Positions 28,701 to 36,950 of a DNA stretch of 64,000 bases are shown one piece after another. The notes beneath the pieces were generated by a model. That model did no database searches. It worked only from the letters and a program-made list of their open reading frames with translations, and was not told the origin of the DNA. Source of the DNA: Lysobacteraceae bacterium (lineage in GTDB: Bacteria; Pseudomonadota; Gammaproteobacteria; Xanthomonadales; Xanthomonadaceae); NCBI GenBank assembly GCA_031263725.1, contig JAISFF010000032.1, forward strand, positions 35,439 to 99,438, given 5' to 3'. The position numbers were made by a program, and so were the translations under genes. Numbering within the stretch: the first letter of the stretch is position 1; the number at the start of each line of letters is the position of its first letter.

Positions 28701-29274
28701 TGAACGGCTCTTCGCCGTCGCGGCCGGTGCGGGTCAATTCCAGATGCAGGCCGTCGCCGAAGTCGCGCTGCCAGTCCGTCAGCTGCTGCTCGGCCAGGTC
28801 ATGGCGACCGCTGGCGGCCAGCCGTCCCGCCAGGCTGTCGCGTCCGGCCAGGATGAACAGCCCTTCGCGGTACTCGCGCAGCCATTCCGGCGTCACCGCG
28901 ACGCCGCCTTCCAGGCGATGCCCTTCCATCCAGGCGCGGGTCAGCAGGTGCGAAAGGTTCAGGTAGCCGCCGTGGTCGCGGCACAGCAGGGTCAGGCGCC
29001 ACGGCGCCCCGCCGTCCTGGGCGACGACTATGTCGGCGCCGGCGATCGGCTTGATGCCGACGGCTTCGGCGGCCTTGTAGAACTTGATCAGTGCGAACAG
29101 GTTGTTGAGATCGGTCACCGCCAGCGCGGGCAGGTTCAGTTCCACCGCGCGGCTCAACAGGTTCGGCCGCTTGGCTTTGGCCGGATCGGCCTGGTCCGGT
29201 TTTTCGGGTACGCGGATGGTCGAGTCCGCGAGTGAAAACTCGGTGTGAAGGTGGAGGTGGACGAAGCGGGACAT
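25717..29274 (-). CDS. dnaE: DNA polymerase III subunit alpha
   Basis: The replicative polymerase, 1185 residues. Order: PHP domain ('FVHLHLHTEFSLADSTIRV'), palm with catalytic Asp409 and Asp411 in 'MPDFDIDF' and Asp578 in 'VKFDFLGL', fingers, helix-hairpin-helix region, clamp-binding motif QVSLFG near residue 936, and OB fold ('VAGQITAIRRKGDSQMFVQLEDGRGR'). The short insert after 'STIRVP' (PEKPDQADPAKAKRPNLLSR) is usual in Xanthomonadaceae. The ATG at 29274 is preferred; an in-frame extension of 13 codons to 29313 has no similarity. In related genomes dnaE sits between rnhB and accA; neither is here. Confidence 0.97.
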   Translation of the reverse strand: MSRFVHLHLHTEFSLADSTIRVPEKPDQADPAKAKRPNLLSRAVELNLPALAVTDLNNLFALIKFYKAAEAVGIKPIAGADIVVAQDGGAPWRLTLLCRDHGGYLNLSHLLTRAWMEGHRLEGGVAVTPEWLREYREGLFILAGRDSLAGRLAASGRHDLAEQQLTDWQRDFGDGLHLELTRTGRDGEEPFNAFALHAAGARGIPVVASNDVRFLDAEAFESHEARVCISSGRVLDDPKRPRDYSQEQFLKPAGEMAQRFADVPDAIDNTLALAQRCNLELKLGEYALPAYPVPNDETLESWIHNQAVEGLAQRLASHPLAAGSRREDYEQRLQRELDVINRMGFPGYFLIVADFINWAKQHGIPVGPGRGSGAGSLVAWALGITDLDPLPYNLLFERFLNPERVSMPDFDIDFCMDRRDEVIDYVARKYGRDRVSQIITYGTMSAKAVVRDCGRVLGHPYGFVDGIAKLIPNTLGITLSDALGQSQKSRDDSSLASSELIQRYAAEDEVRDLIDLALKLEDLTRNAGKHAGGVVIGPAPLYEFCPLFAEHDTANLGRNPVTQFDKDDVEAVGLVKFDFLGLRTLTIIDWAVKAINVRRAAAGETLLDITGIPLDDASTYQRIFVPGNTGAVFQFESRGMRELLKRAMPDRFEDLIALVSLYRPGPMDLIPDFIERKHGRQEVEYPDPRVEPVLRDTYGIMVYQEQVMQMAQIVGGYTLGGADLLRRAMGKKVPAEMAKHREIFREGAGKNGVEERKADSIFDLMEKFAGYGFNKSHAAAYALVSYQTAWLKNHYPAEFMAATLSSDMDNTDKVMGFLDETHGLDLTVLPPGVNHSAYMFEATDPRTIHYGLGAIKGVGRGACAAIVAEREQSGSFRDLLDFCKRVDSNKLNRRALEAMIQAGALDALGANRASLMLQLPEVLKATEQLARERAAGQVSLFGGGGTPALKLELPSSEEWPLTRKLQGERDTLGHYLSGHPFDPYRAELHQLLGYDLSDLDRIWSHGAASGEKRGWKPEVNTAVAGQITAIRRKGDSQMFVQLEDGRGRIECSVFSEAFAEFGSHLTRDRIVVIQGGLREDEFSGGFSLRLRQCWDYELLCAEYAQRLSLRLDLREPGTWDRVDALLARHRPGKTPLRLHLLRPGASGMLDMNGTQSIRANPALLDALRAQPGVRAVKLAISRPWT

Positions 29275-29386
29275 GCTGGGGGACAGATTAGCGGCCAGGG
29301 ACAACCGGGACAAGGACTTGACGGCGGCCCGGCCGGACCCGCGCCGGTGCTTGCGGTTTTATCGGATCCGCCCCTAAAGTAGCGTC

Positions 29387-30634
29387 ATGGAACCGAACCC
29401 GGGTTTTCGGCCTGTCCAGGCCGGTGAACGCATCGTGACTCTGGATGTCCTGCGCGGTTTCGCGCTCGCCGGCATCCTGCTGATGAACATCGAATGCTAT
29501 GTCGGTCCCCTGAACGCGGGGCTCAGCGGTGTGGACCCGGGCCTGCGCGGCATCGACAGGCTGGCCGATGCGCTGGTGTATTTCTTCGTGCAGGGCAAGT
29601 TCTATCCGTTGTTCGCGTTGCTGTTCGGCATGGGCTTCGCGGTGATGGCGCAGCGCGCGGAAAAGGCCGGACGCGGATTCGTCGGATTGTATTTCCGCCG
29701 TTCGATGATCCTGCTCGGGATCGGCCTGGCACACGCCTTGCTGATCTGGTCGGGCGATATCCTGGTCAGCTATGCCCTGCTGTCGCTGCCGTTGCTGCTG
29801 TTCGTACCGATGCGGGCTTGGGTGTTGACGGTGTTGGGCATTGGCTGCTTCCTGGTCGCTCCGGCGCTGCTGCTGCTGACCGGAATGATCGACTGGCTGA
29901 CGCAACTGGATCCGGCGGGCAATACGGAGTGGGCCGCCGAAATGGCCGCAGTCAGGCGTTCCGCCGAGGCCGTGCTGGCCAGTCAGCAGCGGGCGTTCGG
30001 GAGCGGCGTCTATCTGCAGGCCACGGCGCAGCGGTTGCGCGACCTGGGCCGGAGCCTGCAGGCCCTGTTCATCATCGCGCCGCAGATATTCGGTGTGTTC
30101 CTGATCGGCGCCGCCTTCGTCCGCAGCGGCGCGATCGCACAGCCGCGGGCATTTCCCCGGCTGTTCGCATCGTTGCGCTGGGGCGCCTTGCCGGCGGGCT
30201 TTCTGGTCATGCTGGCCTCGTTCCTGTTGACGCCATACCTGGCGGTGGGCGAGGTCAGCCTGCGCATCTGCACCGCCTTCGCCTTGTCGATGATCGCTGG
30301 CCTGCTGATGTGTCTTGGCTATGTCGCCTGGATCGTCCGCATGCTGGAAGCGCGGCACTGGCGGGGCGTGCTGACCTGGCTGGCGCCAGCGGGCCGGATG
30401 ACGCTGACGCATTATCTGGCGCAATCGTTGATCTGCACCTGGATCTTCTACGGCTATGGGCTCGGGTATTTCGAACGACTGCCGCGGGCCTGGCAGATTC
30501 CGTTCGCACTGGCGCTGTTCGGCGCGCAAGCGCTGTTCAGCCGTTTCTGGCTGCGACGGTTCCGTTTCGGGCCGATGGAGTGGCTGTGGCGTTCGCTGAC
30601 CTATCTGCGTTGGCAACCCATGCGGATCAACTGA
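29387..30634 (+). CDS. DUF418 domain-containing membrane protein
   Basis: A 415-residue membrane protein. It begins with 'ERIVTLDVLRGFALAGILLMNI', the conserved N-terminal signature of the DUF418/DUF1624 acyltransferase-like group, and has the C-terminal DUF418 part ('GRMTLTHYLAQSLICTWIFYGYGLGYF' and 'FSRFWLRRFRFGPMEWLWRSLTY'). About ten hydrophobic helices. The 'GRMTLTHYLAQS' segment corresponds to the conserved Asn/Thr-Tyr-x-x-Gln-Ser region. No confirmed function. Stand-alone gene. Confidence 0.93.
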   Translation: MEPNPGFRPVQAGERIVTLDVLRGFALAGILLMNIECYVGPLNAGLSGVDPGLRGIDRLADALVYFFVQGKFYPLFALLFGMGFAVMAQRAEKAGRGFVGLYFRRSMILLGIGLAHALLIWSGDILVSYALLSLPLLLFVPMRAWVLTVLGIGCFLVAPALLLLTGMIDWLTQLDPAGNTEWAAEMAAVRRSAEAVLASQQRAFGSGVYLQATAQRLRDLGRSLQALFIIAPQIFGVFLIGAAFVRSGAIAQPRAFPRLFASLRWGALPAGFLVMLASFLLTPYLAVGEVSLRICTAFALSMIAGLLMCLGYVAWIVRMLEARHWRGVLTWLAPAGRMTLTHYLAQSLICTWIFYGYGLGYFERLPRAWQIPFALALFGAQALFSRFWLRRFRFGPMEWLWRSLTYLRWQPMRIN

Positions 30635-30755
30635 CACCAGTGCGAGGCGAGGCATTGCGTCAGCCATGCCTCGGGCACGGTTCCGACGATGTGCCGGCAC
30701 GAACCGGCGGGGGATTTCCGGCGGACCTGCGCAATGCAGCGCTTAAACTATCGCG

Positions 30756-32003
30756 ATGAATTCCGTCCGCGACGACGTGCTGGTAATCGGTGGTGGTGCC
30801 ATTGGCCTGGCGGTGGCGTTGGCCGTGCTGGAGTCGGGGCGCAGCGTGCGCGTGCTGGAGCGGGATAGCGTGGGCGGCGCCACTTCGCATGCCAATTGCG
30901 GCACCATCACCCCCAGCCACGCGCCTCCGCTGGCGGCGCCCGGCGCAACCTGGCGAGGACTGCGCTGGCTGTTTTCCGCGCAGGCGCCGTTCTACATCAG
31001 GCCACGCGTGGATCCGGCGCTGTGGCGCTGGCTGTGGCATTTCGCCAGACGCTGCAATGCGCGCGACTGGCTGCGCAGCGCGCAGGCGCGTGCCGCGCTG
31101 CTGAACGATTCGCGCGCCAGGCTGGCCGGTTGGGTCCGGCGATACGGACTCGATTGCGAGTTCGAGCAGAACGGCCTGGACTACGTGTTCCGCGATCCGG
31201 CCAATTTCGAGCGCTACGTGCACGAGTGCGAGGCATTGAACCGGCTGGGCGTGGCGACGGAAATTATCCCGGGTACCGATTACCAGCGGCAGGAGCCGGC
31301 ATTCCGGGAAGGACTGGCGGGTGCGATCCGTTTCGCGGCCGACGCGCATCTGCGGCCGGACCGCTATACCGCCGAGCTGGCGCGGACGCTGCGCGCGCAT
31401 GGCGGCATCATCGAGGAACATTGCGAAGTCACCGCGCTGGAGGCCGACGATCACGGTGTGCGGGTCGAAACCGTGCAGGGGCCGCGCGCCGGCCGCGACG
31501 CGGTGGTGGCATTGGCGTCGTGGACTCCCGCGTTCGCCGGCCGCCTGGGATTGGATGTGCCGATCCAGCCCGGCAAGGGGTATTCGATCACTTATTCGCG
31601 GCCGCATCTGGCGCCGAGCCGTCCGATCGTGCTGAAGGATCGATTGGTGTTCATCACTTCATGGAGCGATGGCTTCCGCCTGGGCAGCACCATGGAGTTT
31701 TCCGGTTACGATGCCCGCCTCGATCCGACCCGGCTGGCGATTCTGGAAAACGCCGCGCGCGAGTATCTGCACGAACCGTTCGGCGCCGAAGTCCGGGAGC
31801 GCTGGTACGGCTGGCGGCCGATGACCTGGGACGACCTGCCGGTGCTGGGACGCTCGCCGAAGCATCGGCATCTCTGGTTGGCGGCCGGGCACGGCATGCT
31901 CGGCATGAGCATGAGCGCCGCCACCGGGCAATTGCTGGCCGACCTGATCGATGGACGCGCTCCCGCGCTCGATCCGATGCCTTATCGGGTGGAACGGTTC
32001 TGA
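30756..32003 (+). CDS. FAD-dependent D-amino-acid dehydrogenase-like oxidoreductase
   Basis: 415 residues of the DadA/DAO family. The FAD-binding GxGxxG is at the N-terminus ('DDVLVIGGGAIGLAVALAVLESG'), followed by 'ATSHANCGTITPSHAPPLAAPG', which is the DadA-type substrate/flavin segment. The C-terminal 'YGWRPMTWDDLPVLGRSPKHRHLWLAAGHGMLGMSMSAATGQLLADL' is the second nucleotide-binding block of DadA. It probably oxidises a D-amino acid or proline-like compound and feeds electrons to the membrane. No racemase gene is adjacent. Whether it is DadA itself cannot be decided. Confidence 0.88.
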   Translation: MNSVRDDVLVIGGGAIGLAVALAVLESGRSVRVLERDSVGGATSHANCGTITPSHAPPLAAPGATWRGLRWLFSAQAPFYIRPRVDPALWRWLWHFARRCNARDWLRSAQARAALLNDSRARLAGWVRRYGLDCEFEQNGLDYVFRDPANFERYVHECEALNRLGVATEIIPGTDYQRQEPAFREGLAGAIRFAADAHLRPDRYTAELARTLRAHGGIIEEHCEVTALEADDHGVRVETVQGPRAGRDAVVALASWTPAFAGRLGLDVPIQPGKGYSITYSRPHLAPSRPIVLKDRLVFITSWSDGFRLGSTMEFSGYDARLDPTRLAILENAAREYLHEPFGAEVRERWYGWRPMTWDDLPVLGRSPKHRHLWLAAGHGMLGMSMSAATGQLLADLIDGRAPALDPMPYRVERF

Positions 32004-32143
32004 CTTCGCCGGCGTTTGGCGTCACCGCCTGAAAACGATCGGACACGTCATCTGTTTGCTACAGCCGGAATGCACTGCGAATCGCGGCCACGATGTCGTG
32101 GATTCGATGCGGATCATCCAATCGCACGAACGGGAGCAGGTCA

Positions 32144-32391
32144 ATGAAGGCCGGTTCCCGTCCGGGGGACGGTGGCTGCTGCGAGCAGGCCTTCAGGTTC
32201 TACGGGAAGCGCCTCGGCGCCAGGATCGGCGGCATCGCACCTGCGGTGGCATCGAAGAAGCGGAACACGGTTTTGCCGCGCTGTCCGAATCCGGCACGGT
32301 GCAATCGCCTTTGGCGGAGACATTCCGGGCCAAACGCTTCGGCGAAGTCACCGACCGCTTCGGTGTTCCGTGGAAGATCAATTGCGAGTAG
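32144..32391 (+). pseudogene. VOC/PhnB-like protein gene, degraded
   Basis: Two frames together hold pieces of a PhnB-type glyoxalase-fold protein. One frame carries 'CCEQAFRFYGKRLGARIGG' (normally '..EEAFRFYEKVLGGKI'), the other the C-terminus 'LAETFRAKRFGEVTDRFGVP' then 'WKINCE' and stop. The middle of the ~135-residue protein is shortened and out of frame. This explains most of the 630-base gap between the oxidoreductase and the EamA gene; the remainder (32392-32635) shows nothing I recognise. Confidence 0.65.
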
Positions 32392-32635
32392 CGGTCTCGA
32401 CGGCCGGGACGGGCTATCCGGTGACAGCGGATCGAGATCGGTTGGATGAAACCAGGGGGTCCTGATGCTTCGGGTTGGAGGCGCGAAATCTTTCCGGCGC
32501 GCGCATCGAGACTGGCGACGGTCTCTGGCCGTACAATGTGTTCGCCGGTTCGATCAGCGATGACGTGCGATGCCGGCGAATCGCGCAGATCAGGCGGTCT
32601 GCGCAGACACGGACAGGGCCGGTTCGCGCAATTTG

Positions 32636-33559
32636 ATGAATACCCAGACTTCCACTTCCACGCCGGGTCCGCGCCGGGTCGATCCGGGCGGCGTCCTGCT
32701 GGCGGCCCTAGGCGCGATCGCGTTCTCCGGTAAGGCGATCGTGGTCAAGCTGAGTTTCCGCTATGGCGTCGATGCGGTCACGTTGCTGGCTTTGCGCATG
32801 GTGGTGGCGTTGCCGTGTTTCGTCGCGCTGGGCTGGTGGAGCGCGCGCAAGGCCGGCCAGCCGCTGCAACGCAGCGACTATCCGAAGATCGTCGGCCTGG
32901 GTTTCTTCGGCTACTACCTGGCCAGCTATCTGGATTTCGCCGGCTTGGCCTATATCACCGCGACGCTGGAACGCTTGATCCTGTATCTGACCCCGACGCT
33001 GGTGTTGCTGGTGAGCGTGCTGGTGTACAAGCGCAAGGTCAGCCGCATCCAGATCGCGGCGCTGCTGATCAGCTATGTCGGCGTGGGTTTGGCATTTGGG
33101 CACGACATGCAGGCGGGTGGCGACAACATCGCATTGGGCAGCCTGCTGGTGTTCGGCAGCGCGCTGACCTACGCGATCTATCTGATCGGCAGCGGGCAGA
33201 TGGTGGCGCGCGTCGGCGCGGTGCGCCTGACGGCCTGCGCCACCGGTGTGGCCAGCGTGTTCTGCATCGCGCAGTTCCTGATCCTGCGGCCGGTGAGCAT
33301 CCTGGCGGAGCTGCCGCATCAGGTGTACTGGCTGTCGCTGCTCAACGGGACGCTGTGCACGGTGTTGCCGGTCATCATGGTGATGATGGGCGTGGCCCGG
33401 ATCGGCCCGACGCTGGCCTCGCAGATCGGCATGATCGGACCGGTATCCACGATCGTGCTCAGCCTGCTGCTGCTGGGAGAGCCGATGGGCGTGATCCAGG
33501 TGACGGGTACCGTGCTGGTCCTGATCGGAGCGCTGGCGGCCAGCCAGGTCAAGCGCTGA
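32636..33559 (+). CDS. EamA-family (DMT superfamily) transporter
   Basis: A 307-residue permease of the drug/metabolite transporter superfamily. Two five-helix EamA repeats: the first from 'VLLAALGAIAFSGKAIVVKL' to 'ALLISYVGVGLAFG', the second from 'GSLLVFGSALTYAIYLIGSG' to 'GTVLVLIGALAAS'. The ATG at 32636 follows a Gly/Arg-rich out-of-family stretch that can be excluded. Substrate unknown. Confidence 0.9.
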   Translation: MNTQTSTSTPGPRRVDPGGVLLAALGAIAFSGKAIVVKLSFRYGVDAVTLLALRMVVALPCFVALGWWSARKAGQPLQRSDYPKIVGLGFFGYYLASYLDFAGLAYITATLERLILYLTPTLVLLVSVLVYKRKVSRIQIAALLISYVGVGLAFGHDMQAGGDNIALGSLLVFGSALTYAIYLIGSGQMVARVGAVRLTACATGVASVFCIAQFLILRPVSILAELPHQVYWLSLLNGTLCTVLPVIMVMMGVARIGPTLASQIGMIGPVSTIVLSLLLLGEPMGVIQVTGTVLVLIGALAASQVKR

Positions 33560-33605
33560 GGCGGGTCATGCGCCGATGCATGGATTTCGCGCATCGATCG
33601 TCATG

Positions 33606-33765
33606 CGATGTCATGCTGGATCTTGCTCCCGCGCCGCAGATCAAGCGGATCGAGCTGGAGCTGAAGGCAGCGGTGCCGAATATCGATCCCGGCAAATTCC
33701 GCGGGTTGGCCGCCGATGCCGAGCGTGGTTGTCCGGTGTCCAAGGCGCTGTCTCCCGTGCCGATG
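33606..33765 (+). pseudogene. OsmC-like protein, C-terminal fragment
   Basis: About 50 codons resemble the end of OsmC-family peroxidase-like proteins: 'IKRIELELKAAVPNIDPGKF' and 'LAADAERGCPVSKALSPV', the latter containing the second conserved Cys of the family. The N-terminal half with the first Cys is absent. It fuses in frame to an IS5 transposase end, so it has been cut by an insertion and later deletion. Confidence 0.6.
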
Positions 33766-33795
33766 GAACGGGATGCCGATTATGGCGTCCGATAT

Positions 33796-33975
33796 CGGGG
33801 GGCAGGATCAAAGGCCAGCATCCAGGCCAAGGTCGAACATCCGTTCCCGGTGATCAAGCGGTTTGGCTACACCCAGGCGCGCTATCGCGGGTTGGTCAAG
33901 AACACCGCGCAGGTGCTTACGCTGTTTGCGCTATCCAATTTGTGGATGGCGCGGAAGCAGTTGCTGCTGCAGTGA
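33796..33975 (+). pseudogene. IS5-family transposase, C-terminal fragment
   Basis: The frame ends in 'SKASIQAKVEHPFPVIKRFG' and 'RYRGLVKNTAQVLTLFALSN' then 'LWMARKQL', the standard C-terminus of IS5-type DDE transposases (normally '..[25 protein letters not shown]..'), with one residue (Q) lost and a few changes. The catalytic Glu region and everything before are missing. This is a different IS5 subgroup from the remnants at 5.3 and 57.3 kb, which end differently. Confidence 0.75.
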
Positions 33976-34117
33976 GGATAATTGTGCCCGCCGGGCGGAA
34001 AATGCCGTCCGATAGATATCACAATTGGAACAATAAACGATTCCCGGCAATCCGAAGCTGCATCAGTGAAGGAAGGATGTGAAATCAAGGGGAATGGGGG
34101 AGTTGTTCAGACCTTCC

Positions 34118-34444
34118 CTAGGGCTTCATGATCTCAAGCAAAGCTGCTCGAAATTCAGGTCCATACATGACGGTGCCAATAGGGATTTCATGGTCGAGAG
34201 CATCGCCGATTCTAGTGACCCACTCCGGGCCAAAACCACCGCAAAGTTCAATGGCCTGAACACCCTCATGCTTGAGTTTCTTTGAAACCTCAATGATGGA
34301 GCCGTCCGTTTTGGCCGAAGGGCTAAATCCCACCGTTATGAATGTGCAGCTATGGTCTTGGTTCTGGTGGTAGGACGTATGCGTTTCTGGAGAAAAGTTC
34401 GGCGAAAAATAAAAAAATGCCCATTTTTTTAGGTTTGGAAACAT
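34118..34444 (-). CDS. DUF6506 family protein
   Basis: A 108-residue protein. Near-family features: 'MFPNLKKWAFFYFSPNFSPE', a variable middle, 'GSIIEVSKKLKHEGVQAIEL' and 'CGGFGPEWVTRIGDAL', then 'EIPIGTVMYG'. This matches DUF6506, small proteins of unknown role. Start chosen at 34444 because AGGAG lies six bases before; the alternative ATG two codons earlier would abut the Shine-Dalgarno. The gene is clearly richer in A+T than its surroundings and sits among relics, so it was probably acquired. Confidence 0.75.
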   Translation of the reverse strand: MFPNLKKWAFFYFSPNFSPETHTSYHQNQDHSCTFITVGFSPSAKTDGSIIEVSKKLKHEGVQAIELCGGFGPEWVTRIGDALDHEIPIGTVMYGPEFRAALLEIMKP

Positions 34445-34629
34445 TTCCATCTCCTGTTGCCAGCCTGTTACCGGAACTCCCCTTGGTTCATTCAGCCCCC
34501 TTGGGGCAGCAGAATCCACTTGATTTGATTTTAATGCAACCCGCTCATGCCGTCGCGCTCTACGACGCATCGCATTTTTCCGTCCGCTTTCCGTCCGCAG
34601 GCGGGGATGCGGTTTGGCCGAGCGGCGCG

Positions 34630-34773
34630 GTCAGCGTGCGATCCTGGTGCGCAGATGCTGGGTACGCGCTGCGCCATCGGGAACTGACGCAGGTCGCCAA
34701 GGACATAGCGGCGGAAACCGGGCTGGAGCATTGCCCGGTGGTCGATGGGCAGCGTGTGGTCGGCATCTTCTAA
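34630..34773 (+). pseudogene. Possible relaxase (DUF3363/VirD2-like) fragment
   Basis: The frame closing at 34773 ends with 'LRHRELTQVAKDIAAETGLE' and 'HCPVVDGQRVVGIF'. This resembles a conserved stretch in DUF3363 relaxases of Ti-type conjugative and integrative elements ('..ETGLEYRPVAEGQRVAGIYR..'). Only ~45 residues fit and the motif is short, so the call is tentative. Between 34445 and 35003 I see no intact gene. Confidence 0.35.
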
Positions 34774-35003
34774 CGCAGGCGCGTACAACCCGCGAGGGTA
34801 ATTCCAGGTTGCAGCGTGATGAAGCCTGCGCTTGGCTTCGCTGGCCGCCATGACCCTGATGCGGGTGGCACAGGATACGAGGGACGTACCGGAGAATTTC
34901 CAGCTTACGCGAGAAAGCATCCGATCCCGTTCCTCTATGACATCGGGCTTGCGGCGTATCATTTCTTCGCAACAAAATGGAGACGAAAGCATTGCGGCGC
35001 CTG

Positions 35004-36044
35004 TCAGGCGTCCGCCGCCAGAAGGCCCTGCGGCAGTTGCATGGTGATGCAGTGCAGGCTGCCGTTCTGCCAGATCAGCGGACGACAGGGAACGGGGACG
35101 ATCTCGCGATCGGGAAACGCACTGGCCAGCACCTGCGCGGCCAGTGCATCGGCCGGATCGTCGTAGGCCGGCATCAGCACGGCACCGTCGGCGATCAGGA
35201 AGTTGGCGTAAGAAGCGGCCAGACGGCGCTCTTCATCGATGACCGGCGCGGGCCAGGGCAGCGGAAACAGGCGGTAGGGTTGCCCGTCGCGGGTGCGCAG
35301 TGCGGCCAACTCGGCGGCCATTGCGGTCAGTTCGGCGTGGTGGCTGTCGCCGGCATCGTCGCAGGATTGGTACACGATGGCATCGGTGGCGGCGAAGCGG
35401 GCCAGCGTATCGATATGTGCGTCGGTGTCGTCGCCTTCCAGATGGCCGTGATCGAGCCAAAGCACGCGTTGCTGGGCGAGGTATTCGCACAGCTTTGCGT
35501 CCAGTTCCGCGCGTGCCGTATCGGGGTGGCGCTCGTGCAGACAACGCCATGTGGTCAGCAGCGTGCCTTCGCCATCGGTATCGATCGCGCCGCCTTCGAG
35601 TGCGAAATCGAAGGTCCGGATTTCGCTGTCGGCCAGACGGCCGGACCGCGCGAGATGGGCGACCAGGCGATCGTCGCGGCCGGCTTCGAACTTGCCGCCC
35701 CAGCCGGTGAAACGGAAATCGCATAAGCAGAATTTTCCGCCATCGATCAGGGTGATCGGTCCCGAGTCCCGCAACCAGGTATCGTCGTATTCGACAACGA
35801 CGAAATGCACGCGATTCATGTCGATGCGCGCCGAGCGCAGCCGGGCCTCGGCATAGATCTGCAGGTCGTCGTCGGCCACGCAGATCAGCACGTCCTGAAA
35901 GCGCGCGATCGCGGCGACCAATGCGATGTAGGTCTCTTCGACCTCGCTCAGGCGCGGGGCCCAGTCGGTATCGGGATGCGGCCAGGCGATCAGGATGGCG
36001 GACTGGGGCGCCCATTCCGCCGGGAACCTTGCGCTAGCAGTCAT
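35004..36044 (-). CDS. aguA: Agmatine deiminase (Porphyromonas-type peptidylarginine deiminase family)
   Basis: 346 residues. Turns agmatine into N-carbamoylputrescine in the arginine decarboxylase route to putrescine. Family motifs: 'WPHPDTDWAPRLSEVEETY', 'YDDTWLRDSGP', 'FALEGGAIDTDGEGTLLTT' with the catalytic Asp/Glu, 'LDHGHLEGDDTDAHIDTLARF' with the catalytic His, and the nucleophile Cys332 in 'NGSLHCITMQLPQG'. ATG at 36044 preferred over an upstream TTG. The next pathway gene, aguB, is not beside it. Confidence 0.92.
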   Translation of the reverse strand: MTASARFPAEWAPQSAILIAWPHPDTDWAPRLSEVEETYIALVAAIARFQDVLICVADDDLQIYAEARLRSARIDMNRVHFVVVEYDDTWLRDSGPITLIDGGKFCLCDFRFTGWGGKFEAGRDDRLVAHLARSGRLADSEIRTFDFALEGGAIDTDGEGTLLTTWRCLHERHPDTARAELDAKLCEYLAQQRVLWLDHGHLEGDDTDAHIDTLARFAATDAIVYQSCDDAGDSHHAELTAMAAELAALRTRDGQPYRLFPLPWPAPVIDEERRLAASYANFLIADGAVLMPAYDDPADALAAQVLASAFPDREIVPVPCRPLIWQNGSLHCITMQLPQGLLAADA

Positions 36045-36101
36045 TTCGGATTCTCTTGGCAACGGAACCGCGCCGGCCCGATCGGTTCGGCGCGGCTTGC
36101 G

Positions 36102-36857
36102 TCATTTCTCTTCGGCTGGCGGAGCGGCCAGCGAGGGCGAACGGGATGAAGTAGCCGGCGCGGCAGGCGGCGTCGGAGCACGTGTCGTTGCCGGAGTGAT
36201 GGGTGCGGCTGGCGTGGCGGATGCGGCAGCGCGGCTGCTCGTGTTCGATGTGGTCGCGCTCGTGCCGGCGCTCGATGTGGTGGCAGCGGCAGGCCGCGCG
36301 CTGGAAGTCGATGTGCCCGAAGACGGGTAGGCCAGCCTGGGACCGGCAGGTTTGGCCGTCGTTGTGGCGGGTGGCGCGGATGTCGTTGCCGTGCCGGTGG
36401 GCGGTGTGGTGGCGGGCCGACTCGCGGCTGGCGTTGCCGGTGCCGCGGGACGCGTCGCCGGTTGCGCCGCAGGCGCTGTGGCGGGCGGGCGGGCGGGAGT
36501 CGGGCGGTTCGCTTGCGATGTCGTATTGCCGGCGACCGGCTTGGGGCCGGTTTCAGTGGGAGAACCCTGGCGGGCGACGACATCGATGACACGGTCGCGC
36601 TCGAAATAGACGGTGTAGCCCGGATACACCCAGCGGTTGATGGTCGGCCATTGCCGCTTTTGTCCGCCAGTCGGGTCCAGTTTTTGCTGCGGCTGTCCGA
36701 AACGGGCTTCGACCTGGGCCATGCTGAGGCCGCGCGCCGGACGGGAACCGGCGGACTCTTGCTGGACCCGCTCGATCAGCAATGTGTCGGCGCTGGCCCC
36801 GCCAGCGCAAAAAACCAGGGCAAACAGTGGCGCAACAATCTGAGAACGAAGCTTCAT
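36102..36857 (-). CDS. Exported protein with Pro/Ala/Thr-rich low-complexity tail
   Basis: 251 residues. Signal peptide (MKLRSQIVAPLFALVFCAGG then ASA), a ~70-residue folded part ('LSMAQVEARFGQPQQKLDPT', 'YPGYTVYFERDRVIDVVARQ') that resembles a SmpA/BamE-type unit, then ~150 residues of almost only Pro, Ala, Thr and Ser. The tail is likely disordered and could span peptidoglycan or be glycosylated. The repetitive coding DNA is prone to slippage. Role unknown. Confidence 0.8.
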   Translation of the reverse strand: MKLRSQIVAPLFALVFCAGGASADTLLIERVQQESAGSRPARGLSMAQVEARFGQPQQKLDPTGGQKRQWPTINRWVYPGYTVYFERDRVIDVVARQGSPTETGPKPVAGNTTSQANRPTPARPPATAPAAQPATRPAAPATPAASRPATTPPTGTATTSAPPATTTAKPAGPRLAYPSSGTSTSSARPAAATTSSAGTSATTSNTSSRAAASATPAAPITPATTRAPTPPAAPATSSRSPSLAAPPAEEK

Positions 36858-36907
36858 AATGGCAGTCTCCCCGAACTGAACTGCATGATTACAACAGAAA
36901 GCGCAAC

Positions 36908-36934
36908 AAAAAACCGCCCGGAGGCGGTTTTTTT
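36908..36934 (-). terminator. Terminator after rpmJ
   Basis: AAACCGCC-CGGA-GGCGGTTT (stem 36911-36930) flanked by A runs on the left and T runs on the right, so it can stop transcription in both directions. It lies between the stop of rpmJ (36951) and the start of the Pro/Ala/Thr-rich protein gene (36857), both on the minus strand, and ends the rpmJ transcript. Confidence 0.85.
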
Positions 36935-36950
36935 GCCGATCAAGCCGCGT

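Noticed and set aside
26809..29235. 808-codon plus-strand open frame
   Set aside because: Antisense shadow of dnaE.
36250..36550. Repeat-like Pro/Ala/Thr codons as a satellite or CRISPR-like repeat
   Set aside because: It is low-complexity coding sequence of the exported protein with no regular period or spacers.
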